From CAZFJG01 sp964410915 (GTDB lineage: Bacteria > Synergistota > Synergistia > Synergistales > JAFGMB01), in assembly GCA_964410915.1 (NCBI GenBank), contig CAYPIU010000010.1, positions 1 to 52,111 of the forward strand: a DNA stretch of 52,111 nucleotides, in the 5' to 3' direction. Positions within the stretch are counted from its first letter, which is position 1. Each line of letters begins with the position of its first letter. The notes under the pieces are model-generated. The model saw only the letters and a program-made list of their open reading frames with translations. It was not told the DNA's origin and did no database searches. Both the position numbers and the translations under genes were made by a program. Shown piece after piece: positions 17,791 through 26,824 of this stretch.

Positions 17791-18781
17791 AGGCCTTTAC
17801 AACATCCTGTACGATACGATGTCTAACTACATCCTGATTTGTAAGGGTAAGGAATTTCACACCTTCTATACCCTGGAGGATATCCATTACCTTTATGAGA
17901 CCTGACTGTTTGCCTGGAGGCAGATCGATCTGAGTAATATCACCTGTAACTACAGCTCTTGAACCAAATCCCAGTCTGGTAAGAAACATTTTCATCTGCT
18001 CCGGAGTTGTATTCTGAGCCTCATCAAGAATTATATAACTGTCATTAAGGGTTCTTCCACGCATATAAGCTAATGGTGCTATTTCAACAATATTTTTATC
18101 GATATACCTCATGAACCTTTCAGGAGAAAACAGATCATAAAAAGCATCATAGAGAGGTCTTACATAAGGCTCAACCTTCTCTCTAAGATCTCCCGGGAGA
18201 AAACCAAGGCTTTCACCGGCTTCTACTGCAGGTCTAACAAGAAGTATCCTGCTTATTCGAGATGCCTTAAGTAGAGAAACAGCATGGCAGACAGCAAGAT
18301 AAGTCTTCCCTGTCCCTGCTGGGCCTATAGAAAAAACCACTTCATTATTTCGCAGTGCATCGATGTATTCCTTTTGCCCCGAGGTTCTTGGACGAACAGG
18401 TTTTCCCCGTGCCGTTGTGGCAATAATATCATTGTATAAAGGTGCAAGATCAAGTTTACCCTCTTCTACGATCATATCAAGAGCATAGCGGACATCTGCG
18501 GGTTTTATAAGATGTCCGCTACCTGCGACCTTCTTCAGTTGACGCAGAAAACCTATAACCATATCCACCACTTTTTTGTCTGGACCCTGAACAGTCATCT
18601 GCCCGCCTCTTACAAATATCCTGACTGGGAACCGCTGTTCAACTATACTGATATTTTCATCACCAGGTCCGGCAAGACGTGACATAGTATCATTATCAGT
18701 GATCTCTATAGTTTCCCTGTAAAAACCATTTTCGCTGTTTAACGATGGATCCTGACTTTTGTCTACAGAAGACAACTGCAC
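17759..18781 (-). CDS. phoH: PhoH family ATPase
   Basis: PhoH-like P-loop protein, probably an RNA helicase or ATPase linked to rRNA or mRNA handling. An N-terminal KH-like segment with RIFVRGGQMTVQG is followed by the PhoH core. Walker A GPAGTGKTYLA is near 153-163, and Walker B IILDEAQNTT is typical. 340 residues is normal. The GTG start at 18781 shares its first base with the nifU-like stop; GGGAG lies four bases upstream. Its 3' end overlaps pgpH. Confidence 0.95.
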   Translation of the reverse strand: MQLSSVDKSQDPSLNSENGFYRETIEITDNDTMSRLAGPGDENISIVEQRFPVRIFVRGGQMTVQGPDKKVVDMVIGFLRQLKKVAGSGHLIKPADVRYALDMIVEEGKLDLAPLYNDIIATTARGKPVRPRTSGQKEYIDALRNNEVVFSIGPAGTGKTYLAVCHAVSLLKASRISRILLVRPAVEAGESLGFLPGDLREKVEPYVRPLYDAFYDLFSPERFMRYIDKNIVEIAPLAYMRGRTLNDSYIILDEAQNTTPEQMKMFLTRLGFGSRAVVTGDITQIDLPPGKQSGLIKVMDILQGIEGVKFLTLTNQDVVRHRIVQDVVKAYEKYEERENG

Positions 18782-19014
18782 TATACTCCCGTCACGCTCT
18801 TAACTTCAGGAACATGTTCCTGGAGTGTCTTGAGCACAAGGGATCTTAAAGTCATCTGAGCAAATGGGCAAGTCCCGCATGAACCAGTAAGCCTCACTGA
18901 AACCTCTCCATTTTCTTCGTCAAAAGAAACAAATTCACCATCACCGCCATGGCTATTTAAAGCTGGCCGTACATGGGAATCCATGACTTGTGATATTTTT
19001 TCTTCAATTGTCAT
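18781..19014 (-). CDS. NifU C-terminal-like iron-sulfur scaffold protein
   Basis: Small Fe-S cluster scaffold or carrier of the NifU C-terminal domain (Nfu) family. 77 residues match a single Nfu domain. The cluster-binding motif GSCGTCPF places Cys at 46 and 49, and the flanking SHGGDGEFVSF is characteristic. AGGAGGA precedes the ATG. It is the first gene of the phoH unit, directly overlapping the phoH start, which is an unusual partner for it. No other Fe-S assembly gene is nearby. Confidence 0.93.
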   Translation of the reverse strand: MTIEEKISQVMDSHVRPALNSHGGDGEFVSFDEENGEVSVRLTGSCGTCPFAQMTLRSLVLKTLQEHVPEVKSVTGV

Positions 19015-19047
19015 AATTATTTTCCTCCTGAAATAATTTATCTGAAT

Positions 19048-20481
19048 CTAAACTGGATATGCAGCCTCTTCTACAAATTCCTGAAAACCGACATCTCTCT
19101 TTACGGTTCTGGCATATTTATTTACCAGAAAATCCTTTGCTACTGCCGGGAACAGAATATAACTGAGGATATCCTCAGGCTGAAGGACCCAGTCCGCGAT
19201 CTCTTTTTCTGCCTTTTCCATTTCCGGAGATATCATTTCTCCTGGTCTGCATTCAATTGGTTCTTCATTTCCTATTGCCTTTTTGCGGATTTCCTTATCC
19301 ATATCTGCTGGGGGGCGACCATAATACCCGAGGAAATATTTTCTAACTTCATTCGGGATAACTTTCCATCGCTGACCAGTCAGAACATTCAGTGTGGCTT
19401 GTGTACCAACGATCTGACTCGTCGGTGTCACAAGAGGCGGATAACCCATCTCCTCCCTGACTCTGGGTAGTTCTTCCAGGACTGCTGGAAGCTTATCAAG
19501 GGAATTCTGTTCTTTCAGCTGACCTGCAAGGTTAGAGTACATACCGCCCGGAACCTGGTAGATCAGAACATTTATATCTATCCCGGGAAGATCCACCAGC
19601 CAGTCATTGTATTTCTTTCCCTCCTGCTTGAAATGTCTGGCAATAGGAACAAGCGATTCCAGATCAATACCTGTATCGTAAGGACCACCCGATAACCCGG
19701 CGACCATAGCCTCGGTAGCTGGCTGGCTGGTTCTCATTGAAAGCGGTGAAATTGCACAATCAACGACATCCGCGCCGGCCTCTATGCCCGCCAGATAAGC
19801 CATAGAAGCCATACCGCTTGTGTAATGACTGTGCAGCTGCACAGGAAGTCCTGTATTTTCTTTGATCCTTTTAACCAGCTGCTTTGACATAACAGGACTC
19901 AGCAATCCTGCCATATCCTTTATACAGATAGAATCAGCTCCCATCTGCCTCATACTGACAGCAAGTTCAGCATACTTTTCAAGGGTGTGGACAGGAGAAA
20001 GGGTATATGAAATTGAAAGCTGAAGGTGAGCACCTTCTTTTTTTACCTGTTCGGCGGCAACTTCCATATTCCTGAGATCATTCAGAGCGTCAAATATCCT
20101 TATTATGTCAAGACCGTTACCTATTGCTCTCTTTACAAATTCTCTGACTGTGTCATCCGCATAATGTCTGTAACCAACAATGTTCTGCCCCCTGAGCAAC
20201 ATCTGAAGCCTGGATTTCCTGAAACTTTTCCTGAGAACACGAAGCCTCTCCCATGGGTCCTCATCGAGGAACCTCATGCAGGAATCAAATGTTGCTCCAC
20301 CCCATACCTCAAGGGAGTGATAGCCTACATCATCCATTTTTTCAACTATAGGCAACATGTCCTCAATCCTTAGACGTGTTGCGATCAGAGACTGATGAGC
20401 ATCACGTAAAGCAGTTTCTGTTATACCTACCTTTTTACCTGCGGAACTGTTCTTTCTATTACTCTGACTATTTTTCTCCAT
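19048..20481 (-). CDS. biotin-dependent carboxyltransferase subunit (oxaloacetate decarboxylase alpha / pyruvate carboxylase subunit B-like)
   Basis: Catalyses carboxyl transfer between a 2-oxo acid (oxaloacetate/pyruvate) and biotin. The N-terminal HMGL-like barrel begins with ITETALRDAHQSLIATR (metal-binding Asp). The Lys that is carbamylated in the family lies in CIKDMAG, and the metal His pair in QLHSHYTSGMA. The C-terminal PYC_OADA region (about 300-470) is present, but there is no biotin-carrier domain with an AMKM site. The ATG at 20481 (477 residues) is chosen for the GGAGG upstream; a TTG at 20499 is possible. No biotin carrier, beta or gamma subunit lies nearby, so the exact substrate cannot be set. 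Confidence 0.87.
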   Translation of the reverse strand: MEKNSQSNRKNSSAGKKVGITETALRDAHQSLIATRLRIEDMLPIVEKMDDVGYHSLEVWGGATFDSCMRFLDEDPWERLRVLRKSFRKSRLQMLLRGQNIVGYRHYADDTVREFVKRAIGNGLDIIRIFDALNDLRNMEVAAEQVKKEGAHLQLSISYTLSPVHTLEKYAELAVSMRQMGADSICIKDMAGLLSPVMSKQLVKRIKENTGLPVQLHSHYTSGMASMAYLAGIEAGADVVDCAISPLSMRTSQPATEAMVAGLSGGPYDTGIDLESLVPIARHFKQEGKKYNDWLVDLPGIDINVLIYQVPGGMYSNLAGQLKEQNSLDKLPAVLEELPRVREEMGYPPLVTPTSQIVGTQATLNVLTGQRWKVIPNEVRKYFLGYYGRPPADMDKEIRKKAIGNEEPIECRPGEMISPEMEKAEKEIADWVLQPEDILSYILFPAVAKDFLVNKYARTVKRDVGFQEFVEEAAYPV

Positions 20482-20532
20482 TCTGTAATTACCCTCCAAT
20501 CCGCGATCATTACTTCTGGTTTAATTCTGTTT

Positions 20533-21342
20533 TTATTCAGATATCTTTGTGTTTTCCCACATCTTATCAAGTTCGTCAAGTGAACATGAATCCCAGGTTC
20601 TGTTCTGGTTTGCCACATTCGTCTCTATTTTCCTGAATCTACTGGAAAATTTCGTACTGGCATTATGAAGAGCAACCTCCGGATCAATATCAAGGTGCCT
20701 GGCAAGATTGACTACTGCAAAGAACAGATCCCCGATCTCTTCTTCCTTCCCGGAAACAGAACCTTCGCTTACCTCTTCTTCAAGTTCCCTTACTTCTTCC
20801 CTGACCTTGGAAAAAACAGAGGAATAGTCGGTTTTATTCCAGTCAAACCCGACATTGGCTGCTTTTTCCTGAATCCGGAAAGCCTTTGTCAATGCTGGAA
20901 GATTTTTGGGAACTCCGGCAAGAACAGACTGATCTTCGGCCTTTGACCTTTCTTTTTCCTGAAGCTTTATTTTTTCCCAGTTTTTAAGGACGGTCGCACT
21001 TGTTGAAGCTATCTTATCTCCGAAAACATGGGGATGTCTCCGAACAAGCTTGGCATTTATCGTGTCTATAACATCATCTATATCAAAGAACCCCTGCTCA
21101 TCAGCAATTGCAGAAATAAAGACAGGCTGAAGGATCAGATCTCCTGCTTCTTCAATTATATCTTTTATATCCCCTTGCGAAATAGCATCGACAAGTTCAT
21201 AGGCTTCTTCCAATATATATTTACGCAGACTCTCGAATGACTGCTCCCTGTCCCAGGGGCAACCTCCGGGCTGCCGTAATTGTCTCATAAGATCCACAAG
21301 CCGGATCATTGAATAACCTTTTTCGTGTATTTGATGAGTCAA
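20533..21342 (-). CDS. mazG: nucleoside triphosphate pyrophosphohydrolase MazG
   Basis: Hydrolyses non-canonical or excess (d)NTPs to monophosphates. Two tandem MazG domains are visible. The first has GGCPWDREQS, EEAYELVDAI and EEAGDLILQ; the second has EEVRELEEEV and EEEIGDLFFAVVNLAR, which are the metal-binding ExxE/ExxD signatures. The start is placed at TTG 21342 because a perfect GGAGG lies nine bases upstream; the ATG at 21309 (AAGG seven bases upstream) would remove 11 residues. It follows mfd, an order conserved in Firmicutes-like genomes. Confidence 0.95.
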   Translation of the reverse strand: MTHQIHEKGYSMIRLVDLMRQLRQPGGCPWDREQSFESLRKYILEEAYELVDAISQGDIKDIIEEAGDLILQPVFISAIADEQGFFDIDDVIDTINAKLVRRHPHVFGDKIASTSATVLKNWEKIKLQEKERSKAEDQSVLAGVPKNLPALTKAFRIQEKAANVGFDWNKTDYSSVFSKVREEVRELEEEVSEGSVSGKEEEIGDLFFAVVNLARHLDIDPEVALHNASTKFSSRFRKIETNVANQNRTWDSCSLDELDKMWENTKISE

Positions 21343-21368
21343 AGAAAAACACCTCCGCAAATATTATC

Positions 21369-24300
21369 TTACTGGACCTTCCCCGCCTTTTTATGTTCAA
21401 CTATAACACTTTGAAGAGATTGGAGTCCGTCTATCGATCCGGGGCCTACAGCTCTGTCCTTTTTTATCAACCAGTGTCTGTGTCCCGTAAAGCTCGTTTT
21501 TATCTCTTCTTCAGAACCGGAAACTGTTATCTGGCCAGAGCTGACCTTCACAAAAGAAATAAATGTATCCCTGGCTAAGATCCTGAGTCTGCAGACCTCA
21601 AGCAAGCATCTTATGCTGAGTGGAACACGTCCAAACCTGTCTCTTATCTCTTCAGCTATTGAATCAATCTCTTCAATTGATCCAGATCTCATAAGCCTCC
21701 TGTAAATTGTTATTCTAACAGTTTCCTGAGGAATGTAATTGCTGGGAATCGTTGTGTTTATACCCACTTCGATCTCGGGTTCATTAAAATATTCACCTTT
21801 AAGTTTTCGGACTTCCTCATCAAGGAACTTGTAATAGTGGCCGGAAGTAATGCGCGAAAGCCTTCCGTGCTGTCTTGTACCGAGAACATCTCCTGAACCT
21901 CTTACAGAAAGATCATTAAGCGCAAGGTCATAACCGCCTCCTGGATCAGAAACTGATGCAATGGCCTCAAGTCTCTCTGTGGTTATCCTGCTCATCGTCT
22001 GATCCTCGGGGTAAAGAAAAAAAGCATATGCAGTCTCTGATCTTCTTCCGATCCTTCCCCTGAGCTGATAAAGCTGAGCCATTCCCATTTCATGGGAATC
22101 ATCAACAATCAGTGTATTCGCTTTCCCGATATCCAGTCCACTTTCAATGATAGTAGTACACACCAGTATATCAGTCCTGCCGTCATAAAAATCCAACATT
22201 GTCTGCTCAAGTTCCTTCTCTCTCATTTGACCATGAGCAATGGCAACACTGGAATCCGGGAACATGCTGCTAACTACTGAAGCGACGTTTTTGATAGTTT
22301 TGATCCGATTATGTACGTAGAAGACCTGCCCTCCCCTATCGATCTCTCTACCGATCGATTGATGGACAAGGGGCTTATTCCAGGGGCCGACAAATGTAAC
22401 AACCGGCATTCGGTTCTCCGGCGGGGTTTTGATGGAGGAAAAGTCTTTCAAAGCCCTCAGGGACATGGATAACGTACGTGGGATAGGGGTAGCAGATAAT
22501 GTAAGAACATCTACAAGCTCGTTCATATCCTTAAGCTTTTCCTTGTTGCTGACACCAAACCTGTGTTCTTCATCAATGATCAGCAAACCAAGGTCCCTGA
22601 ATTTTATATCTTTTTGAAGCAAACGCTGAGTTCCAATTATTATGTCGATCTTTCCCTCGCTCAATTCCTGGAGAATTGTTTTCTGCTTTCCTGAAGAAAG
22701 AAAGCGGGAAATAGCAGCAATATTTACAGGAAATCCAGCAAAACGTACTTCAAAAGTCTGGAGATGCTGCTGTGCAAGGATAGTAGTTGGGACCAGAAAT
22801 GCTACCTGTTTTCCATCCTGTACAGCTTTGAAAGCAGCCCTCATAGCCACTTCAGTCTTCCCATACCCGACATCACCAACAATAAGCCTGTCCATGGGGA
22901 CTGGCAATTCCATATCCTTTTTGACCGATTCTATGGCTCGAAGCTGATCAGCAGTTTCCACAAAAGGAAATGAATTCTCAAATTCCTCTGTTAGATCATT
23001 ATCTGCTGAAAAACCATATCCATCAAGGACTTCTCTCCTTGCATAAAGCTTCGTAAGGTGTAAGGCCTCCTGGCGGGCCTTCTCTCTTTCTTTTTCTACA
23101 GATCTTTTCCATCGTTTTCCTCCAAGAATATCAAGAGAGATATCCTCACCGGGAAGAGGATTAACAGGGGTCAGGTGATAGAATTGGACCACAGGTATCA
23201 TAAGCCGTTTGCTATCCGCAAATTCAAGAACAAGCATTTCGGAAACACTTCCGTTAAAATCAACCTGCTCAAGCCCTTTGAACAAAGCAACACCATTCTG
23301 ATCATGGATAACATGATCTCCAGGTGATAACATATCAGTCCATTCTCCTGGTGCCTTTAAAACATTGTCTGAGGTCCCTGATACAGTTGCTCCCAAAAGT
23401 TCAAGATCTGAGAGTATTATAGTTTTAAGATCTTTATCAAAAACCCCACCGGACAGATATTCTCCATGTACCTTACATCCCGTTTTTTCTCCGGATCTGA
23501 TAAAAGCTTCATTAGAGGAAAAAACATGAACAGTATAGCCTTTGTCAATCCAGTTTGTACAAGTCTGGGTAAAGACACTCATATTTCCCTTGAATACGGG
23601 AGGGCTTTCAATATTTAATGTTAACTTTCTGCTCGAATATCCTGGATCTATCCTTACATTTTTGAAACGAGACAACTTGAGATAAATATCAGTCCACTCG
23701 GAAATACTGTCCACAGTTCCTGGTTCTCTGAGGGTCTCCCATAACCACTTATAGTTCTGACCATGGTTTTGAAGCTTTTCAGCTTCAAAAAAGATCATTC
23801 TCGTGTCATCCCTTAAAAATCTTGAAATATCAACATTTTCCGAATCCGAGATCGCATTGATATCAATTTCATCAAGCATGGCTACGCTTTTCTGAGATTC
23901 AGACCTAAACGAACGAATCTGCTCTATATCCTCATCGAAAAGTTCAAGTCTAAGTGGATAGACATGCGCTGGATCATATATATCAAGAATAAAACCCCGG
24001 GAAGCAAACTGGCCGGGCGACCAGACTACATCAGACTGGCTGTAGCCACTATCAAGTAACCACTTTATAAGTCGAACCCGATTTACCTTCTGTCCCTTTT
24101 TTAATGTCATGGACGTTCGGGAAAGACGCAATGGGCCCATAACCCCGCCTGGTGTTGTAACCAGTACAGGGTGATCATCATCCCAGTTTTTAAGGGCCTG
24201 ACCTCTCGCAAGATAAACTGACCTGTCCTTCACCGAATCAGCATCGAGAGGAACTGGTGTCAGTAGAACAGGATCCTGCCCCCAGAAAAGTTTCCATGCT

Positions 24301-24485
24301 GATGAAAAAGACTGAATATCCTTTACTGTCGGTACAATAATCATTGTGGGGTATTTCGGAGGTTCACATAACCACGGAAGTGCGGAAAGTCCGGCAGGAA
24401 GCATTATTCCATGTTTGTTATCCCACGGGATCCTGTTCATATTACCTGAAATTCCATTATTTACAATATTTCCCAGATTATTCAA
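21369..24485 (-). CDS. mfd: transcription-repair coupling factor Mfd
   Basis: Removes stalled RNA polymerase at DNA lesions and recruits UvrA. The UvrB-like N-terminal region (to about 330) is followed by an RNA-polymerase interaction domain with GDHVIHDQNGVALFKGLE. The SF2 translocase has Walker A GDVGYGKTE, LVPTTILAQQH, the DEEH box (IIDEEHRFGV) and SATPIPRTL. A C-terminal TRCF domain completes it. At 1038 residues it is about 100 shorter than E. coli Mfd, mostly in the N-terminal part. It starts at TTG 24485, preceded by GGGTGG seven bases upstream. A hairpin separates it from pth. Confidence 0.96.
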   Translation of the reverse strand: MNNLGNIVNNGISGNMNRIPWDNKHGIMLPAGLSALPWLCEPPKYPTMIIVPTVKDIQSFSSAWKLFWGQDPVLLTPVPLDADSVKDRSVYLARGQALKNWDDDHPVLVTTPGGVMGPLRLSRTSMTLKKGQKVNRVRLIKWLLDSGYSQSDVVWSPGQFASRGFILDIYDPAHVYPLRLELFDEDIEQIRSFRSESQKSVAMLDEIDINAISDSENVDISRFLRDDTRMIFFEAEKLQNHGQNYKWLWETLREPGTVDSISEWTDIYLKLSRFKNVRIDPGYSSRKLTLNIESPPVFKGNMSVFTQTCTNWIDKGYTVHVFSSNEAFIRSGEKTGCKVHGEYLSGGVFDKDLKTIILSDLELLGATVSGTSDNVLKAPGEWTDMLSPGDHVIHDQNGVALFKGLEQVDFNGSVSEMLVLEFADSKRLMIPVVQFYHLTPVNPLPGEDISLDILGGKRWKRSVEKEREKARQEALHLTKLYARREVLDGYGFSADNDLTEEFENSFPFVETADQLRAIESVKKDMELPVPMDRLIVGDVGYGKTEVAMRAAFKAVQDGKQVAFLVPTTILAQQHLQTFEVRFAGFPVNIAAISRFLSSGKQKTILQELSEGKIDIIIGTQRLLQKDIKFRDLGLLIIDEEHRFGVSNKEKLKDMNELVDVLTLSATPIPRTLSMSLRALKDFSSIKTPPENRMPVVTFVGPWNKPLVHQSIGREIDRGGQVFYVHNRIKTIKNVASVVSSMFPDSSVAIAHGQMREKELEQTMLDFYDGRTDILVCTTIIESGLDIGKANTLIVDDSHEMGMAQLYQLRGRIGRRSETAYAFFLYPEDQTMSRITTERLEAIASVSDPGGGYDLALNDLSVRGSGDVLGTRQHGRLSRITSGHYYKFLDEEVRKLKGEYFNEPEIEVGINTTIPSNYIPQETVRITIYRRLMRSGSIEEIDSIAEEIRDRFGRVPLSIRCLLEVCRLRILARDTFISFVKVSSGQITVSGSEEEIKTSFTGHRHWLIKKDRAVGPGSIDGLQSLQSVIVEHKKAGKVQ

Positions 24486-24511
24486 AAATATACCACCCGC
24501 TGAAAAACCAA

Positions 24512-24533
24512 GATGGCAGGTAAACCTGCCATC
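24512..24533 (-). terminator. weak intrinsic terminator between pth and mfd
   Basis: GATGGCAGGT and its exact complement are separated by two bases, giving a stable 8-10 bp hairpin on the minus strand just after the pth stop. The following tract TTGGTTTTT is an imperfect T-run. Partial termination or attenuation upstream of mfd is plausible but not certain. Confidence 0.55.
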
Positions 24534-24551
24534 AATAAATAATATTGTTGG

Positions 24552-25130
24552 TTATTCAGAAAGATCTATGGAATTTATACAAGACATTGCACGTTGTATA
24601 TCAACCTGCAACCAGTATCTTAAGGACTTGACAGCTTCATCGATCACCTGTTCAAGAATTGGTAATGATCTTTTATTGAACGGTTCAAGTACATACTCTA
24701 CAAGATCATTGATCTCCGGGGATGTCCTTACTCCTAACCTGAGACGGGGGATCTGGTCCGTATCAAGCATAGAAATAATGGAACGCATACCATTATGTCC
24801 TCCTGCGCTACCCTTTGCCCGCAACCGGATCCGTCCAAGATCAAGGGCAACATCATCATAGACCGCAAGAACATTTTCAGTGGAGATCTCGTATTCCTCC
24901 ATTACTGCCCTGACCGCAAACCCACTTCTGTTCATATAAGTAAGCGGCCGTATCAGACAGATATCAGAACCATCAATATTAACAGGACCATAAAAAGCGG
25001 ATTTAAAACGCTTTGCCGGTTTGGGAAAATCGTTTCCCCTGGCAAAGGCATCGACGACCATCCAACCAATGTTGTGCCTGGTCAATGAGTACCTCGACCC
25101 GGGATTACCAAGCCCAACTATTAATCGCAA
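24552..25130 (-). CDS. pth: peptidyl-tRNA hydrolase
   Basis: Recycles tRNA by cleaving peptidyl-tRNA released from stalled ribosomes. It has the VGLGNPGSRY N-terminus, catalytic His19 in LTRHNIGW, the substrate-binding YMNRSG, and YDDVALDLGRIRLR followed by GSAGGHNGM. 192 residues is normal. It begins with TTG at 25130. Its Shine-Dalgarno site (GAGGAG) is formed by the last Glu codons of rplY, so the two genes are coupled six bases apart. Confidence 0.97.
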   Translation of the reverse strand: MRLIVGLGNPGSRYSLTRHNIGWMVVDAFARGNDFPKPAKRFKSAFYGPVNIDGSDICLIRPLTYMNRSGFAVRAVMEEYEISTENVLAVYDDVALDLGRIRLRAKGSAGGHNGMRSIISMLDTDQIPRLRLGVRTSPEINDLVEYVLEPFNKRSLPILEQVIDEAVKSLRYWLQVDIQRAMSCINSIDLSE

Positions 25131-25136
25131 GTGTTT

Positions 25137-25802
25137 TTACTCCTCTTCCTCCTCTTCGGATTTACCCTTGCCTATTACTTCAACTTCTTCCTCGACTTCT
25201 TCCATTTCCTCTTCTTCTGAAGGTTCAGCGACAACCTTCACATGGCTGACGGAAAAGAGGACTTCTTCAGGCTCATTTACAAGTTCTGCACTTTCAGGCA
25301 ATGGAAGGTCGGAAAGATAGACATAATCTCCGATCTCAAGGTTCTGGACATCATACTCTATGGATTCAGGTATCTCCATAGGAAGAACAAGCATTTCTAC
25401 TTCATGGATTATCTGCTCGAAAACACCGCCAGCTTTTACACCCTGACAGTTTTCCTTGTTGAGAGGTGCAACCGGAACGTTGACCGCTATCTTATGTCCC
25501 TTGACAAGCTGGAGGAAATCAATATGAAGTATTTCATCAGAAAGGAAATCCTTCTGGATATTACGCATAAGGCAAAGTGAGGAATCCCCTCCGGGAAGAG
25601 ATGCCTGGAATCTAACAGTTTCCCAGTGTCCCGAATTGATAAATGGCGCAACGTCCTCGGTCTTTATCTTGATCTTGACACCTTCATTATAGTCAGGGCC
25701 ATAAAAAACCGCAGGGATAAACCCTTCGTTCCTGAGCTTCTTTGCCTGCTGCTTACCCGTTGTTTCCCTGCTTTCAAGATTTACATTAACGATATCACTC
25801 AT
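25137..25802 (-). CDS. rplY: 50S ribosomal protein bL25 (CTC/TL5 form)
   Basis: Binds the 5S rRNA loop E region in the large subunit. It has the N-terminal L25 domain (residues 1-92; ESRETTGKQQAKKLRNEGFIPAVFYG) and the longer C-terminal TL5/CTC beta domain (about 95-180). The last ~40 residues form an extreme acidic tail of Glu runs broken by one VIGKGK segment. 221 residues suits the CTC type. A GAGGAGG site precedes the ATG. It is in the conserved glmU-prs-ctc-pth-mfd order. Confidence 0.96.
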   Translation of the reverse strand: MSDIVNVNLESRETTGKQQAKKLRNEGFIPAVFYGPDYNEGVKIKIKTEDVAPFINSGHWETVRFQASLPGGDSSLCLMRNIQKDFLSDEILHIDFLQLVKGHKIAVNVPVAPLNKENCQGVKAGGVFEQIIHEVEMLVLPMEIPESIEYDVQNLEIGDYVYLSDLPLPESAELVNEPEEVLFSVSHVKVVAEPSEEEEMEEVEEEVEVIGKGKSEEEEEE

Positions 25803-25845
25803 TTGCTTAACTGCCTCCTCTATAAAACTCGTTTATATACATGGA

Positions 25846-26817
25846 TCATCTTTTGAACAAACTGCTTACAGATCTATCTGTGTGAACCCTTCTTATGGAT
25901 TCAGCAAAAAGTGGAGCTATTGATAACTGAACGATTTTATCCAATTTTTTGGATTCAGGCAATGGAATTGTGTCTGTTAGAACTACCGAATCAATGGAAT
26001 GGCTTGATAAACGTTCTATCGCAGGTCCAGAAAGGACTCCATGTGTAGCACATGCACATACACGTACAGCTCCTCTTTCTTTAAGGGCACTTGCAGCATT
26101 AACTATTGTCCCTGCCGTATCTATTATGTCATCTACAAGTACTACTGTTTTGCCTTCGATCTCACCTATAATGTCCATTACTTCACAATAATTAGCTACT
26201 TCATGTGACCTTCTTTTATCAACTATTGCAAGATCTGAACTCAGCAGGACCGCAAACCGTCTTGCCCTTACTACGCCTCCGACATCTGGAGCAACAACAA
26301 CAAGATTATCATTTTCGATCTCTTCATGAAAAACATCTTTAAAATATGAGGCAAGTAGAGGTATTCCTGTAAGATGATCCACAGGAATATCGAAAAAACC
26401 CTGGATCTGCCCTGCATGCAGGTCTGCAGATATTACCCTGTGAGCACCAGTTTTTTCAAAGAGATTGGATACAAGTTTTCCGGAAATAGGATCTCTGGCT
26501 TTTGTCTTTCTGTCCTGTCTGGCATAACCAAAATAAGGTGTTACAAGGTTTATCCTGTATGCAGAGGCCCTTTTTAAAGCATCAAGCATGATCAATAGCT
26601 CCATAATATTGTGATTTACCGGAGAACATGTAGGCTGAACGAGAAATACATCCGCACCTCTAACACTCTCCTCAATTGACAGACCTATTTCGCCGTCTGA
26701 AAATTCAAAGTGCCTCGCTACTGATTGTGGCACACCAAGCTCAGAACAGATATGCCTGGTAAACTCCGGATGCGCGGTACCGGAAAATATCTTTAAAGCC
26801 CTGGAATCAGAACTCAT
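25846..26817 (-). CDS. prs: ribose-phosphate pyrophosphokinase
   Basis: Makes PRPP from ribose-5-phosphate and ATP for nucleotide, His and Trp synthesis. It has the FSGTAHPEF start, the YARQDRK flexible loop followed by DPISGKLV, SADLHAGQIQGFFDIPVDHL, and the PRPP loop VVLVDDIIDTAGT. 323 residues is slightly long for class I but usual in anaerobes. GGGGGC lies upstream of the ATG. It follows glmU by seven bases and probably shares its transcript. Confidence 0.97.
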   Translation of the reverse strand: MSSDSRALKIFSGTAHPEFTRHICSELGVPQSVARHFEFSDGEIGLSIEESVRGADVFLVQPTCSPVNHNIMELLIMLDALKRASAYRINLVTPYFGYARQDRKTKARDPISGKLVSNLFEKTGAHRVISADLHAGQIQGFFDIPVDHLTGIPLLASYFKDVFHEEIENDNLVVVAPDVGGVVRARRFAVLLSSDLAIVDKRRSHEVANYCEVMDIIGEIEGKTVVLVDDIIDTAGTIVNAASALKERGAVRVCACATHGVLSGPAIERLSSHSIDSVVLTDTIPLPESKKLDKIVQLSIAPLFAESIRRVHTDRSVSSLFKR

Positions 26818-26824
26818 AATACAG

